From Candidatus Coprenecus pullistercoris (GTDB lineage: Bacteria; Bacteroidota; Bacteroidia; Bacteroidales; UBA932), in contig DXAT01000024.1 of assembly GCA_019116965.1 (NCBI GenBank), positions 62,001-126,000 of the forward strand: DNA of 64,000 nucleotides. Direction: 5' to 3'. Position 1 is the first letter of the stretch, and each line of letters opens with the position of its first letter. This document shows, in pieces, positions 41,640 through 50,446 of the stretch. The notes under the pieces were generated by a model, which ran no database searches, was not told the origin of the DNA, and saw only the letters and a list, made by a program, of their open reading frames with translations. The translations under genes and the position numbers were made by a program.

Positions 41640-43346
41640 TTAGAAACTGCTCTTGAGTCCGGTGGCGCGGTTGAATACCGGCAGCTCCGGTGTAGAGTCC
41701 TTATCCTTGATATAGTATCCGTTGCGCTCGAACTGAACGGCGATGCCGGATGCGTCCTCTAAAAGGCTGGGCTCGGCGAGAGCATCCACCTCCTTGAGGG
41801 AGTCGGGATTAAGATAGGCCTTGTAGTCCTTGCCCTCGGGGATGCCGCTCATGTCGGCTTCGGTGAAAAGCCGGTCGTAGAGTCTCAGGCGGACCTTCTC
41901 GCACTGGGTGGCATTGACCCAGTGAATCGTGCCCTTGACAGAGCGCCATGTACCGCTGCCGGGCTTGGTGGTCGGGTCGTAGGTGCAGCGGATCTCGGTG
42001 ATATTGCCCTCGGCGTCCTTGACCACCTCCTCGCACTTTATGATGTAAGAATATTTCAGGCGCACCTCTCCGCCCGGACGCAGACGGAAGAACTTCTTGG
42101 GAGGCTCTTCCATGAAGTCGGCCCGCTCGATGTAAAGCTCGCGGCCGAAGAGGATGGTTCTCTGCCCTGCCTCGGGGTCCTCGGGATTCTTAGGTGCGGT
42201 ACAATATTCGGTACGGCCGGTCTCCACCTCGGTTGCCGCGCTGCACTCGCCGTCGTTCCAGTTGGTGATAACTAACTTGACGGGGTCGGTGACCACCATG
42301 TAGCGGTTGGAACGCTTGTTCAGGTCCTCGCGCAGACACCACTCCAAGAGCGAGAGGTCGATGAGATTGTCCCTCTTGGCCACTCCCACCTTCTCGGCGA
42401 AGTTGCGGATGCTCTCGGGAGTATAGCCCCTGCGGCGGATACCGCAGATGGTCGGCATGCGGGGGTCGTCCCAGCCGCTGACGAAGCCGTTGCGCACCAG
42501 CTCCAGGAGCTTGCGCTTGCTCATGACGGTGTAGGTGAGGTTCAGGCGGGCAAATTCGTACTGATGCGAGGGGAAGATGCCTAACTGCTCGATGAACCAG
42601 TCATAGAGCGGACGGTGTACGTCGAACTCTAAAGTACAGATCGAGTGGGTGATGTGCTCTATCGAGTCGCACTGACCGTGGGCGTAGTCGTACATCGGGT
42701 AGATGCACCATTTGTCCCCGGTGCGGTGGTGCGAGGCGTGGATGATGCGGTACATCAGGGGGTCACGGAACATCATGTTCGGATGTGCCATGTCGATCTT
42801 GGCCCTGAGCACCTTGCTGCCGTCGGGGAACTCCCCGTTCTTCATCCGCTCGAACAGGTCCAGGTTCTCCTCCACGCTGCGGTTGCGCCAGGGGCTGTCC
42901 ACACCTGGCTGCTGGACGGTACCTCTGTTCTGGCGTATCTCCTCCTGAGTCTGGTCGTCCACATATGCCAGGCCCTTCTTGATGAGCTCCACAGCCCAGT
43001 CGTAGAGCTGCCGGAAATAGTCGGAGGCGTAGTACTCACCCGCCCAGTTGAAGCCAAGCCACTTGATGTCTTCCTTGATGGAATCCACATACTCGGTATC
43101 CTCCTTCACGGGGTTGGTGTCGTCAAAGCGGAGATTGGTCTTACCGCCGTATTTCTGAGCCAGGCCGAAATTGAGGCAGATGCTCTTGGCATGGCCGATA
43201 TGCAGATAACCGTTCGGCTCCGGCGGGAAACGGGTCATCACCGACTCCACCCTGCCCGAAGCCAGGTCATTCTCAATAATCTCTTCGAGGAAATTCTTCT
43301 GCACGGTCTCTTCCGCCGCGCTATGCTGTCTGTTCAAGTCTTCCAT
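41640..43346 (-). CDS. glnS: Glutaminyl-tRNA synthetase
   Basis: A 568-residue class I aminoacyl-tRNA synthetase that charges tRNA-Gln. The HIGH motif is at 49-52 (PNGYLHIGHAKS) and the KMSKS-like loop VMSKRK near 272. The C-terminal anticodon-binding beta-barrel is present. The start is set at ATG 43346: the alternative at 43373 would be a TTG codon overlapping the -7 element TATCTTTG at 43371-43378, so it cannot be on the transcript. It heads a minus-strand run with rmuC, the LPP20-like lipoprotein, the barrel and the HD-UDG fusion. Confidence 0.97.
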   Translation of the reverse strand: MEDLNRQHSAAEETVQKNFLEEIIENDLASGRVESVMTRFPPEPNGYLHIGHAKSICLNFGLAQKYGGKTNLRFDDTNPVKEDTEYVDSIKEDIKWLGFNWAGEYYASDYFRQLYDWAVELIKKGLAYVDDQTQEEIRQNRGTVQQPGVDSPWRNRSVEENLDLFERMKNGEFPDGSKVLRAKIDMAHPNMMFRDPLMYRIIHASHHRTGDKWCIYPMYDYAHGQCDSIEHITHSICTLEFDVHRPLYDWFIEQLGIFPSHQYEFARLNLTYTVMSKRKLLELVRNGFVSGWDDPRMPTICGIRRRGYTPESIRNFAEKVGVAKRDNLIDLSLLEWCLREDLNKRSNRYMVVTDPVKLVITNWNDGECSAATEVETGRTEYCTAPKNPEDPEAGQRTILFGRELYIERADFMEEPPKKFFRLRPGGEVRLKYSYIIKCEEVVKDAEGNITEIRCTYDPTTKPGSGTWRSVKGTIHWVNATQCEKVRLRLYDRLFTEADMSGIPEGKDYKAYLNPDSLKEVDALAEPSLLEDASGIAVQFERNGYYIKDKDSTPELPVFNRATGLKSSF

Positions 43347-43370
43347 CTTCACTGTGTATTTTACGACAGA

Positions 43371-43378
43371 CAAAGATA
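43371..43378 (-). promoter_or_regulatory. -7 element of glnS
   Basis: Minus-strand TATCTTTG is a perfect TAnnTTTG match, 24 bases before the ATG at 43346. No -33 at the proper distance is clear. It decides the glnS start. Confidence 0.6.
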
Positions 43379-43411
43379 GAAAGTTCTAAGCAAAATATTA
43401 TGCAGGCATAC

Positions 43412-43453
43412 AAAAAAATCGCCACAGAACAGGCCTCCCTCCGCAGCGATTTT
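43412..43453 (-). terminator. Terminator of the nusB-to-yicC run
   Basis: On the minus strand AAAATCGC (43446-43453) pairs with GCGATTTT (43415-43422) across a 23-base loop, ending in seven T. It lies 23 bases after the yicC stop and ahead of the glnS promoter. Confidence 0.75.
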
Positions 43454-43476
43454 AAAGAACTCAGATATTCAACATA

Positions 43477-44361
43477 TTACAACACATTCAACACCTGTTC
43501 CTTTATCTTCTCCAGCTCATCTTTCATCCGCACCACACACTTCTGCATCCCGGCATGGTTGGACTTGGAGCCGAGGGTGTTGATCTCGCGGCCCATCTCC
43601 TGGGCTATGAATCCCAATTTCTTGCCCGGACACTCCTCCGCATCCATCGTGTCGCGGAAATAACGGCAGTGCTGACGAAGCCGAACCTTCTCCTCGTTGA
43701 CATCCAGCTTCTCCAGGTAATATATCATCTCCTGCTCCAGACGGTCGTGGTCAGGAGCGAGGGACAGCTCCTCCATCCTCGAGAGTATCCTCTGGCGGAT
43801 AGCCGGCACCCTCTCGGCCTCAAAAACCTCGGCCTCAGCCAGTATGCGTTCTATATTGTCCACACGGGTCAGAAGGTCTGCCTTGAGCACCGCCCCCTCA
43901 CGGGCCCGGAAAACAACCAGAGCGTCGACCGCCTCCTCCAATGACCTGTCTAAAGCCGATATGTCCTCTTCTGTCATCTCATCCTTGTCCGCAGCCACCA
44001 CATCAGGCATACGGAGCACGGAGGACACCAGCACGGAGGACATACAGTCATCTTTGCTGTCCAGTTCCAAAGACGACACGATATCTGCCATCTGACTGAA
44101 ATAGTCCCTGAACACCTCCCTGTCTATCCTACGGGCCTCAGAGCCTGCGACAGCCTCGGATGTCAGGAAGACATCTATATTGCCCCTCACCAGACGGCGG
44201 GTAAGATATTGCCTGTATTCCAGTTCCTTGTTTTTAGGCAAAAACGAGGACTTGACCGAGATGTCGCTGCTCTTTCCGTTAAGAGAGCGCACCTCTACTG
44301 TGTATTTTTTATTACGGGATGTAACTTCGGCCTTGCCGTATCCGGTCATGGATAAAAACAT
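43477..44361 (-). CDS. YicC/YloC family endoribonuclease
   Basis: A 294-residue cytosolic protein. The opening MFLSMTGYGKAEVTS is the hallmark of the YicC/YloC family, first described as stress-linked and now known to be an endoribonuclease acting in RNA turnover. The C-terminal YicC-like domain with KLGFIAQEMGREINTLGSKS is complete. It is the last gene of the minus run beginning at nusB, with a strong terminator after it. The position after the DUF6340-like lipoprotein gene is 16 bases downstream. Confidence 0.93.
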   Translation of the reverse strand: MFLSMTGYGKAEVTSRNKKYTVEVRSLNGKSSDISVKSSFLPKNKELEYRQYLTRRLVRGNIDVFLTSEAVAGSEARRIDREVFRDYFSQMADIVSSLELDSKDDCMSSVLVSSVLRMPDVVAADKDEMTEEDISALDRSLEEAVDALVVFRAREGAVLKADLLTRVDNIERILAEAEVFEAERVPAIRQRILSRMEELSLAPDHDRLEQEMIYYLEKLDVNEEKVRLRQHCRYFRDTMDAEECPGKKLGFIAQEMGREINTLGSKSNHAGMQKCVVRMKDELEKIKEQVLNVL

Positions 44362-44377
44362 ATCGGTATATATTTAA

Positions 44378-45253
44378 TTAATATTCTGATCTTTCCCTCC
44401 ATTGAGCCGCGAGTCCGTCCATACCCAGGACCTCACATGCCACTGAGATATTGTGTGCGGCACAGGCCGCCTTGCGCGCATCAGGACTTGAAGCCTCCAC
44501 CAGCCAGATATCCATGGCCTTTTCCCACTCAAAGAGATAAGCCAGTCGGCAAGCCTCTGTCCACCTGTCATTATTGTATACATAGAGGACAAGATTGACC
44601 GTACTCCAGCCCGGGGAAAGCTCCGAGGCGACAGTCCTGCCCATCGTATTGAAATACTCTACCAAAGAGCCATCGACCTTTTCCACCGCCCTCAGGGACG
44701 GTATCTGAGAATCCGCCATAAGGCTCCAGGCAAAAACATCCGAATCGCTGATATCGGACACAGGTGCCTCCGTCCCGGCACGGTAGACCCGTACCTTTAC
44801 AGAATACGGCAGCTCCACCACCGTCTGGTACAGGAAACGGGAGTCGACATATGCCATCTCCTTCTTATCGGACACGGTATAATCTCCGACATAGAGTGAA
44901 TCCGCCACCACGAGAAAGTCCACACCTGTCATGTCATGCAGACGGCGTCTTGCCGCGCTGTCCCGGAAATCGACTTCGAAAGCAAGCATCGAGAATACCG
45001 GAACCGAACCTGAGTCAAGTCCCAGATCCACCTCAAGTCTCTCCGCCATGCCTATCGCAAATGCCGACATAAGAGTGGAATCCGCATAGACACTGTCCGT
45101 ATGCAGAAGAGTCAGCACTCCGGGCAGCGTTCCCATGAAATCCACATTGTCCGGCGACACATCCCTCTTTTCTATGGGAAGAGTATATGTCATCGGCGCA
45201 CACGAGACAAGAACTGCTGCAGACAGCAGCACCGGTATCAATAACTTTCTCAT
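44378..45253 (-). CDS. DUF6340-like lipoprotein with C-terminal helical repeats
   Basis: A 291-residue lipoprotein: signal peptide MRKLLIPVLLSAAVLVSC, with lipidated cysteine C18. The N-terminal half has an alpha/beta CsgG-like layout (strand, helix MAERLEVDLGL, strand FLVVADSLYVGDYTV). The C-terminal part (about 200-290) is a pair of helical hairpins with TPR-like spacing (WTEACRLAYLFEWEKAMDIW). This matches the Bacteroidota DUF6340 family as I remember it. It is 3 bases after rimO and 16 before yicC, so it travels with housekeeping genes. Role unknown. Confidence 0.72.
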   Translation of the reverse strand: MRKLLIPVLLSAAVLVSCAPMTYTLPIEKRDVSPDNVDFMGTLPGVLTLLHTDSVYADSTLMSAFAIGMAERLEVDLGLDSGSVPVFSMLAFEVDFRDSAARRRLHDMTGVDFLVVADSLYVGDYTVSDKKEMAYVDSRFLYQTVVELPYSVKVRVYRAGTEAPVSDISDSDVFAWSLMADSQIPSLRAVEKVDGSLVEYFNTMGRTVASELSPGWSTVNLVLYVYNNDRWTEACRLAYLFEWEKAMDIWLVEASSPDARKAACAAHNISVACEVLGMDGLAAQWRERSEY

Positions 45254-45256
45254 ATA

Positions 45257-46582
45257 TCAGTTAATCAATTCTCCATTAAGGTCATACTCATCGGCTCCGG
45301 TAATCCGGACATTCACAAACGCGCCCGGCACAAGAGCATGACCGGAATACGGCACCGAGACCTCTCCGTCTACCTCAGGACTCTCCTTGGACGTCCTGCC
45401 GGTAAAAGTTCCGTCCACAGGCGAACATGAGTCCACAAGCACCCTCTCCACAGTTCCTATGCGGCTTTCGTTGTATCTCAAGGAGATTCCTGCCTGAACC
45501 TCCATCAGTTCATCCAGCCTTTCCTGCTTGACGGACTCCGGTACCGAATCCTTCAAATTCTGTGCCCCCCAGGTCCCTTCCTCCTCAGAATATGCGAACG
45601 CTCCCATCCGCTCGAACCTGTAGTCCCTGACGAACGACAGCAGGTCATCGAACTCCTTATCCCCCTCTCCGGGATGGCCCACCATAAGAGTCGTCCTCAA
45701 GGCTATGCCCGGAACCGCCTTACGGAACTTCTCCACGAGCTCACGGGTCTGCCTGCCGTTCACGGAGCGCCGCATGGCTTTCAGCACAGGGTCGGCCGAA
45801 TGCTGAAGGGGAATATCCAGATACTTACACATCTTCGATGACGATGCCATGATCTCCAAGACATCCTGAGGAAAAGCATCCGGATAGGCATACAGAAGTC
45901 TTATCCACTCTACCCCACTGATGTCGTTCAACTGCGCCAGCAGATGCCCCAGACGCCTCTGACGATACCGGTCCAGACCATAAAATGTGGTATCCTGCGC
46001 AATCACTATGAGTTCCTTGACACCGCTGTCGGCAAGGGAGCGGGCCTCGTCGACCAGCTTCTCCTCCGTTACGGATATATGAGGGCCTCTTATGCCCGGT
46101 ATCGCACAATAAGAGCACCGGCGGTCACAGCCTTCCGAAATCTTCAGATAGGCATAGTGCCCCGGAGTGGTCAGATAGCGGCGTGTCTCAAGAGATGCAT
46201 CATACCGCACCGACAACCGTTCCAAAAGCGGCTTTATCGAGAAAGCCCCGAAAAATCCGTCCACCTCCGGTATTTCGGCCGGCAGTTCCGAGGAATATCT
46301 CTGCGACAGGCATCCCATCACATAGACCTCCTTTATGACACCGCGCTTCTTAGCATCCACAGCCTCCAGCACGGCCTGAACGGACTCCTCCTTGGCATCC
46401 AGAATAAATCCGCAGGTATTGATGATCAGAATGTCGACATCAGCTCCCTCCAAAGGCTCCCCCTCCTCCGGCGAGACATCATATCCGGCAGCAGACAGCT
46501 GCATAAGAAGATGCTCGGAGTCCACACGGTTCTTCGAGCATCCCATAGTCACGACACGGACTCTTTTACGGCCGTCTCTCAT
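45257..46582 (-). CDS. rimO: Ribosomal protein S12 methylthiotransferase RimO
   Basis: A 441-residue radical SAM enzyme that methylthiolates Asp-88 of ribosomal protein S12. The first Fe-S ligands are C15, C57 and C91, and the radical SAM triad C152, C156, C159 lies in GCDRRCSYC. The segment AIPGIRGPHISV and the TRAM domain at the end separate it from MtaB, which is also in this window. It lies 3 bases after DUF5606 and 3 before the DUF6340-like gene. Confidence 0.96.
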   Translation of the reverse strand: MRDGRKRVRVVTMGCSKNRVDSEHLLMQLSAAGYDVSPEEGEPLEGADVDILIINTCGFILDAKEESVQAVLEAVDAKKRGVIKEVYVMGCLSQRYSSELPAEIPEVDGFFGAFSIKPLLERLSVRYDASLETRRYLTTPGHYAYLKISEGCDRRCSYCAIPGIRGPHISVTEEKLVDEARSLADSGVKELIVIAQDTTFYGLDRYRQRRLGHLLAQLNDISGVEWIRLLYAYPDAFPQDVLEIMASSSKMCKYLDIPLQHSADPVLKAMRRSVNGRQTRELVEKFRKAVPGIALRTTLMVGHPGEGDKEFDDLLSFVRDYRFERMGAFAYSEEEGTWGAQNLKDSVPESVKQERLDELMEVQAGISLRYNESRIGTVERVLVDSCSPVDGTFTGRTSKESPEVDGEVSVPYSGHALVPGAFVNVRITGADEYDLNGELIN

Positions 46583-46585
46583 ATA

Positions 46586-47020
46586 CTATTTTTCCTCCTT
46601 GGGCTCCTCTTCCTTTTTCTCCTCCTCGTCCTCGAAATCCAGAGAAGCGTACTTCTTCAGAATATTGTACCATCCGACAACCTTTTTCATATGCGATGGA
46701 TAGAAACGGTCGGAGTCATATCCGGGCAGCACCTTGCCGAAAAATTCCTCCAAAACGCTGTTGGCGGACTTGGGTTCCGGCGCATCGGCCTCACCGAGGG
46801 CCTCTTTCATCTTCAGCAGAACATCCTTGAGAGGTGTCTCTCCGTCCTCCGTGTAGATTGATATGTCTGAAAGCGACGATACTTTCGCGTGAGGGCCGAA
46901 CACACTGCGGCGTCCTGTAAGCATGGACTCGGCTATCATTCCGTTCCTGGCCTGGGAAACATACGTGAACAGTCCCTGTTCCCCTGTGATGGCCAGCACC
47001 TTCTGTAAATCTGTCTTCAT
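46586..47020 (-). CDS. DUF5606 family protein
   Basis: A 144-residue cytosolic protein beginning MKTDLQKVLAITGEQGLF, typical of the Bacteroidota DUF5606 family. Its compact N-terminal domain is beta-rich. A highly acidic, lysine-rich tail (E/D/K, last 17 residues) follows a helix around FFGKVLPGYDSD. No catalytic motif is seen. It sits between coaE and rimO in a long housekeeping run, which suggests a translation-linked or regulatory role; this is an inference from neighbours. Confidence 0.85.
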   Translation of the reverse strand: MKTDLQKVLAITGEQGLFTYVSQARNGMIAESMLTGRRSVFGPHAKVSSLSDISIYTEDGETPLKDVLLKMKEALGEADAPEPKSANSVLEEFFGKVLPGYDSDRFYPSHMKKVVGWYNILKKYASLDFEDEEEKKEEEPKEEK

Positions 47021-47046
47021 GTTTTTAAATTATTCTGATTGTTGCA

Positions 47047-47634
47047 TTATATATCTTCCTTCATTTTCACATACACCTCATAGACTTGAGGCAGGAGCGG
47101 ATGTCTGAAATCCGAGACGACAACATAATCGGACAAAGCCGTCCTCCTGCTGTCCGGCCATTGATTGTGAATCCTCTCCACGACCTGCTGCCTGGACATC
47201 GGAGAACGGAGCATGACACGCTCCACCCTTGTCTCCTCGGGACATGTTACCGTCAGGACCTTATCCGCCATACCGGCAAGAAGCGGTTTCTCAAGATACA
47301 CAGCGGACTCCATGATTACGAACGGTCCGTCCGCCCGCGTCCTCCATGCCTCGAAATCCTCCCTCACCTTCGGATACACCAGCGATTCCACCTCCGTCAG
47401 AAGCTCCTTGTCGGAGAATATCCTCGCAGCCATATACTGACGGTCAAGCCGGCCGTCACGCACCAGCCCGTCGCCGAGCAGGTCCACAAGCGACTCCAGC
47501 AGTTGGGAATCCATGTCATAAAGCCTCTTGGTCCGCGTATCAGCATCATACACGGCAATCCCGAGCGCCGCGAACATCTGCACCACATAGCTTTTCCCAC
47601 TGCCTATTCCTCCTGTGACAACAAGCGTCCTCAT
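47047..47634 (-). CDS. coaE: Dephospho-CoA kinase
   Basis: A 195-residue enzyme that performs the last step of coenzyme A synthesis, phosphorylating dephospho-CoA. The P-loop GGIGSGKS is at residues 8-15. The start at 47634 is chosen because the upstream extension is not kinase-like and lies within the YbbR gene. The typical YDADTRTKRLYD and CPEETRVERVMLRSPMS motifs are present. The start codon lies just 1 base after the YbbR stop, so translation is coupled. Confidence 0.95.
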   Translation of the reverse strand: MRTLVVTGGIGSGKSYVVQMFAALGIAVYDADTRTKRLYDMDSQLLESLVDLLGDGLVRDGRLDRQYMAARIFSDKELLTEVESLVYPKVREDFEAWRTRADGPFVIMESAVYLEKPLLAGMADKVLTVTCPEETRVERVMLRSPMSRQQVVERIHNQWPDSRRTALSDYVVVSDFRHPLLPQVYEVYVKMKEDI

Positions 47635-47635
47635 C

Positions 47636-48625
47636 CTACGGATTGTCTCTGTCCACCAATATACAGTCCACATATCTGGGAGATATGGACCATGACAGAA
47701 CACCGGCCGGACTGGAAGTCAGCTCCGGAATCAGTTCCGAGTCTATCGTGTTGATAAAATCGTCATAATCCACCGACAGCACGAAATCGTCCGGGGTAAA
47801 GCGCTCGTTGCTGAACACCCTCCTGAATGTAAGAGTGACCGTCGAGGGGAGGATAAGCATCTCCTTGTCTTCAGGTACACCAAGAGCTGTCACCGGAACC
47901 GTAAGCGTCTCCTCTATATAACGGACAACATCGACGGAATAGTAAACGGCATCCACCGAATACTCAACCCTGCGTATGGGCACCAGTCCGCAGATTCCCT
48001 GTATGGGACCGTCCACATTACTGCGGGACACCGTCTCTGTAAATACCGAATCGACCGACTCGAGCAACCCGGCATCACCGTATATCTCCACACTGTCAGG
48101 ACGAAGCACCATCCCGCCCACAGACATGTACTGTGGCATATAGGTTATGGATGACTTGGGTACTATGGGCACCTTTCTGGAGACTATCCTTGGATATGTG
48201 AAATCCAAGGAGTCCGTCACTATGAACTCCAGCTCCACACTGCTTCCCAGAGCCTCCACTATGTTGCTTTTGATATTCTCGCACACGACGCTGAACACAT
48301 CTCCGCCCTTATAAGTCATACTTTCCGCCTGGGCTGTCACCTTCAGAGTCTTGGGCCTGCCAATCCTCTGCCTGAGAATATAGTATCCGTCAGCCTTGCC
48401 CCTGATGATCAGCACATCCTCCGAAACTGAGGAGCGTGAGCGTCCCTGCAGGGATGTCTCCAACCTTACATTGTACTCGATAAAGACGGAATACTGAAGC
48501 GACAGACTGTGCAGAAGCCACACGACAAAAGCCAGAAAGAGAGAAAGAAGCAGCAGAAGCCACTCCTTTCTGTCCCTCCATCTGCCTTTACGGCCGCTTT
48601 CAGATGTTCCGCTAACAGAGGTCAT
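47636..48625 (-). CDS. YbbR-like domain membrane protein
   Basis: A 329-residue protein with one N-terminal membrane helix (about 22-42, EWLLLLLSLFLAFVVWLLHS) and an extracytoplasmic part containing YbbR-type repeats, beta domains first described in the c-di-AMP cyclase regulator CdaR. The C-terminal repeat is not clearly complete. In Bacteroidota this gene commonly sits between yajC and coaE, as here. No diadenylate cyclase is seen in the window, so a link to c-di-AMP is not supported directly. Confidence 0.85.
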   Translation of the reverse strand: MTSVSGTSESGRKGRWRDRKEWLLLLLSLFLAFVVWLLHSLSLQYSVFIEYNVRLETSLQGRSRSSVSEDVLIIRGKADGYYILRQRIGRPKTLKVTAQAESMTYKGGDVFSVVCENIKSNIVEALGSSVELEFIVTDSLDFTYPRIVSRKVPIVPKSSITYMPQYMSVGGMVLRPDSVEIYGDAGLLESVDSVFTETVSRSNVDGPIQGICGLVPIRRVEYSVDAVYYSVDVVRYIEETLTVPVTALGVPEDKEMLILPSTVTLTFRRVFSNERFTPDDFVLSVDYDDFINTIDSELIPELTSSPAGVLSWSISPRYVDCILVDRDNP

Positions 48626-48639
48626 CTGTAACTTTTAGA

Positions 48640-48990
48640 TTATTTTCTCTGTGCGTCAGTGATATCCTTCACTACAGAGGACTTATCCACACGGATCTTG
48701 ACATTGTTGTCAATCTCTACGATAAGGAATGTGTCCTTTACCTCGTCAATGGTTCCGTAGATACCTCCTACAGTCACGATTTTGTCACCTTTCTGCAGAG
48801 ACTCCCTCCATTTGACAATCTCCTTCTGTTTCTTCTGCTGGGGACGTATCATGAAGAAATACATCACCACGAAGATGAGAATCATCAGAATCAGGAACGA
48901 ATACTGCTGGAAGAACGAAGGCTCGCCAGCCGTGGCCTGAGTCATACCTGTAGAATCATTGAGCGATAATAAGAATGTGTAAAGATTCAT
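48640..48990 (-). CDS. yajC: Preprotein translocase subunit YajC
   Basis: A 116-residue small membrane protein associated with SecDF. A single hydrophobic helix (FLILMILIFVVMYFFMI) is followed by the RPQQKKQKEI and LQKGDKIVTVGGIYG motifs that mark YajC. It is driven by its own -7 element at 49020-49027 just after nusB, and the YbbR gene begins 14 bases after its stop. Confidence 0.95.
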   Translation of the reverse strand: MNLYTFLLSLNDSTGMTQATAGEPSFFQQYSFLILMILIFVVMYFFMIRPQQKKQKEIVKWRESLQKGDKIVTVGGIYGTIDEVKDTFLIVEIDNNVKIRVDKSSVVKDITDAQRK

Positions 48991-49019
48991 TTTGGTTTTT
49001 AATTTGTATTAATATTAGA

Positions 49020-49027
49020 CAAATATA
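49020..49027 (-). promoter_or_regulatory. -7 element of yajC
   Basis: Minus-strand TATATTTG, about 30 bases before the yajC start, in the 47-base gap after nusB. No matching -33 is clear. Suggests an internal start inside the nusB run. Confidence 0.5.
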
Positions 49028-49037
49028 ATAAGTTTTT

Positions 49038-49988
49038 TTAATTATCTATCAGTCCGCGTCCGCTCTTGACGATATCGCCCGTATCTACCATCTTTCTCAG
49101 AATCCTGTCAAGCAGACCGTTGACGAATACCTTACTGTTATTGGTACTGTAGAACTTGGAGATATCCACATACTCATTGATTGTGACCTTCAGCGGGATA
49201 TTGGGAAAACGCACAGCCTCGGCGACACCCTGGACAATCAAAACCAGGTCAGTGGTGACCACCCTGTCCGGATCCCAGTTACTGGTGTTGGATACAACTA
49301 TATCCATATACTTGTCATAACCGGCCATTGCCGCCCGCAGCAGCTCCACCGCGAACTCCCTGTCATCATCCTTGAGAAACACATCCGGCAAAGGCATCGA
49401 GCCCTTATGCCGGAGCAGCTCCAGATTGCGGACTATCACATTGAGCACATATCCGAGATCGTCTATCCAGAACATAGACATATCCTCGAGGAACGACTCA
49501 AGGTCCTCATTGTCCTCAAAAAGCTCAGGATCCGAGAATATCTTGATAAAAAGGTCACAGTCCTGTGCCATGGAACGGGCCTCCGTCTCCATATATTCCT
49601 TGAAATATTCCTTTGCAGAGACAGCGTTGAAGAGCTTTTTAACAAATACGGCGAGATCCTCGGTCCACACAAGGCCGTGATCGGCACAGTACTTCATGAA
49701 ACGCGGGTCCTGTCCGAGATACGCCGACACCTGATTCTCCGCGAACTTGCGGTTGGGATTCCGCTCCTCCGGGGAGGGATTGAATTTCTTCAACCCGGTC
49801 TCTATCCTATTCTCAGCGGCATTCTGCAGGGCTACCGCGGCATTGAGTATGAAATAATAAAGGTGCAGGGTCTTCTCACATGAATACATAAGCGTCTTCT
49901 CTGCCTCCTTAACGGAATCGGAGCCGGAAGTCACCACACTGTAAAGAACTTTAAAGACTTTTATCCTTATCAGACGACGGTTTAGCAT
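49038..49988 (-). CDS. nusB: Transcription antitermination factor NusB (long Bacteroidota form)
   Basis: A 316-residue protein of the NusB family. The RNA-binding helical NusB domain (VRFPNIPLKVTINEYVDISKFYSTNNSKVFVNGLL) occupies the C-terminal half. The opening RLIRIKVFKVLYS is the usual N-terminal helix, followed by a long Bacteroidota-specific insertion. It heads a minus-strand run down to yicC, with a -7 element (50011-50018) in the divergent gap before the DUF3276 gene. Confidence 0.93.
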   Translation of the reverse strand: MLNRRLIRIKVFKVLYSVVTSGSDSVKEAEKTLMYSCEKTLHLYYFILNAAVALQNAAENRIETGLKKFNPSPEERNPNRKFAENQVSAYLGQDPRFMKYCADHGLVWTEDLAVFVKKLFNAVSAKEYFKEYMETEARSMAQDCDLFIKIFSDPELFEDNEDLESFLEDMSMFWIDDLGYVLNVIVRNLELLRHKGSMPLPDVFLKDDDREFAVELLRAAMAGYDKYMDIVVSNTSNWDPDRVVTTDLVLIVQGVAEAVRFPNIPLKVTINEYVDISKFYSTNNSKVFVNGLLDRILRKMVDTGDIVKSGRGLIDN

Positions 49989-50010
49989 ACAATATTTTTA
50001 AAACATTTTG

Positions 50011-50018
50011 CAAATATA
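50011..50018 (-). promoter_or_regulatory. -7 element of nusB
   Basis: Minus-strand TATATTTG, 22 bases before the nusB start. It faces away from the DUF3276 promoter at 50041-50048, forming a divergent pair. Confidence 0.55.
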
Positions 50019-50040
50019 ACTTGAAGATGAGAAAAAACTC

Positions 50041-50048
50041 TATATTTG
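50041..50048 (+). promoter_or_regulatory. -7 element of the DUF3276 gene
   Basis: TATATTTG, 26 bases before the ATG at 50075. An upstream TTG codon at 50021 is excluded as start because it lies before this element. Confidence 0.55.
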
Positions 50049-50074
50049 TGACAAATTTTGTAAAATTTAATAAA

Positions 50075-50446
50075 ATGTATTCTGAGGATATTGATAATTC
50101 AACAGCAATGGAGCGCAGCGGAGATGATGTGTACTCCAAGCCTGTACGCGCGGGAAAAAGAACTTATTTCTTTGACGTGAAAGCGACCAAGGGCAACGAC
50201 TACTATCTCACCATCACTGAAAGCAAGAGAAGGATTGAGAAAGACGGACGCTTCGCATACGACAAACATAAAATCTTCCTTTACAAAGAGGATTTCGAAA
50301 AGTTCTCCCAGGGACTTGAGGAAGTCATAGCTTTCATCAAGGAGAGATGCCCTGTCGTAGAGCGTACAGAGGACGACTCCAGGCACACACCCAGAGAGAA
50401 GGACGGGGACACACAGTTCTCGGATGTGGAATTCGAGGAACTTTAG
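50075..50446 (+). CDS. PUR-alpha-like DNA/RNA-binding protein (DUF3276)
   Basis: A 123-residue cytosolic protein. The central part (about 25-85, RTYFFDVKATKGNDYYLTIT and KHKIFLYKEDFEKFSQGL) is the DUF3276/PUR-alpha-like single-stranded nucleic-acid-binding fold common in Bacteroidota. The acidic C-terminal tail is likely disordered. The start at 50075 is chosen over a TTG at 50021 because the -7 element TATATTTG at 50041-50048 lies between them. The stop overlaps the convergent SDR stop by 4 bases. Confidence 0.9.
   Translation: MYSEDIDNSTAMERSGDDVYSKPVRAGKRTYFFDVKATKGNDYYLTITESKRRIEKDGRFAYDKHKIFLYKEDFEKFSQGLEEVIAFIKERCPVVERTEDDSRHTPREKDGDTQFSDVEFEEL

Noticed and set aside
43415-43453. The AAAATCGC/GCGATTTT pair considered as a CRISPR-like or regulatory repeat
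   Set aside because: Occurs once, after yicC, with a T run: a normal terminator.
45944-46861. A 305-residue plus-strand frame opposite rimO/DUF5606
   Set aside because: Spans two well-supported minus-strand genes and their boundary, with no domain.
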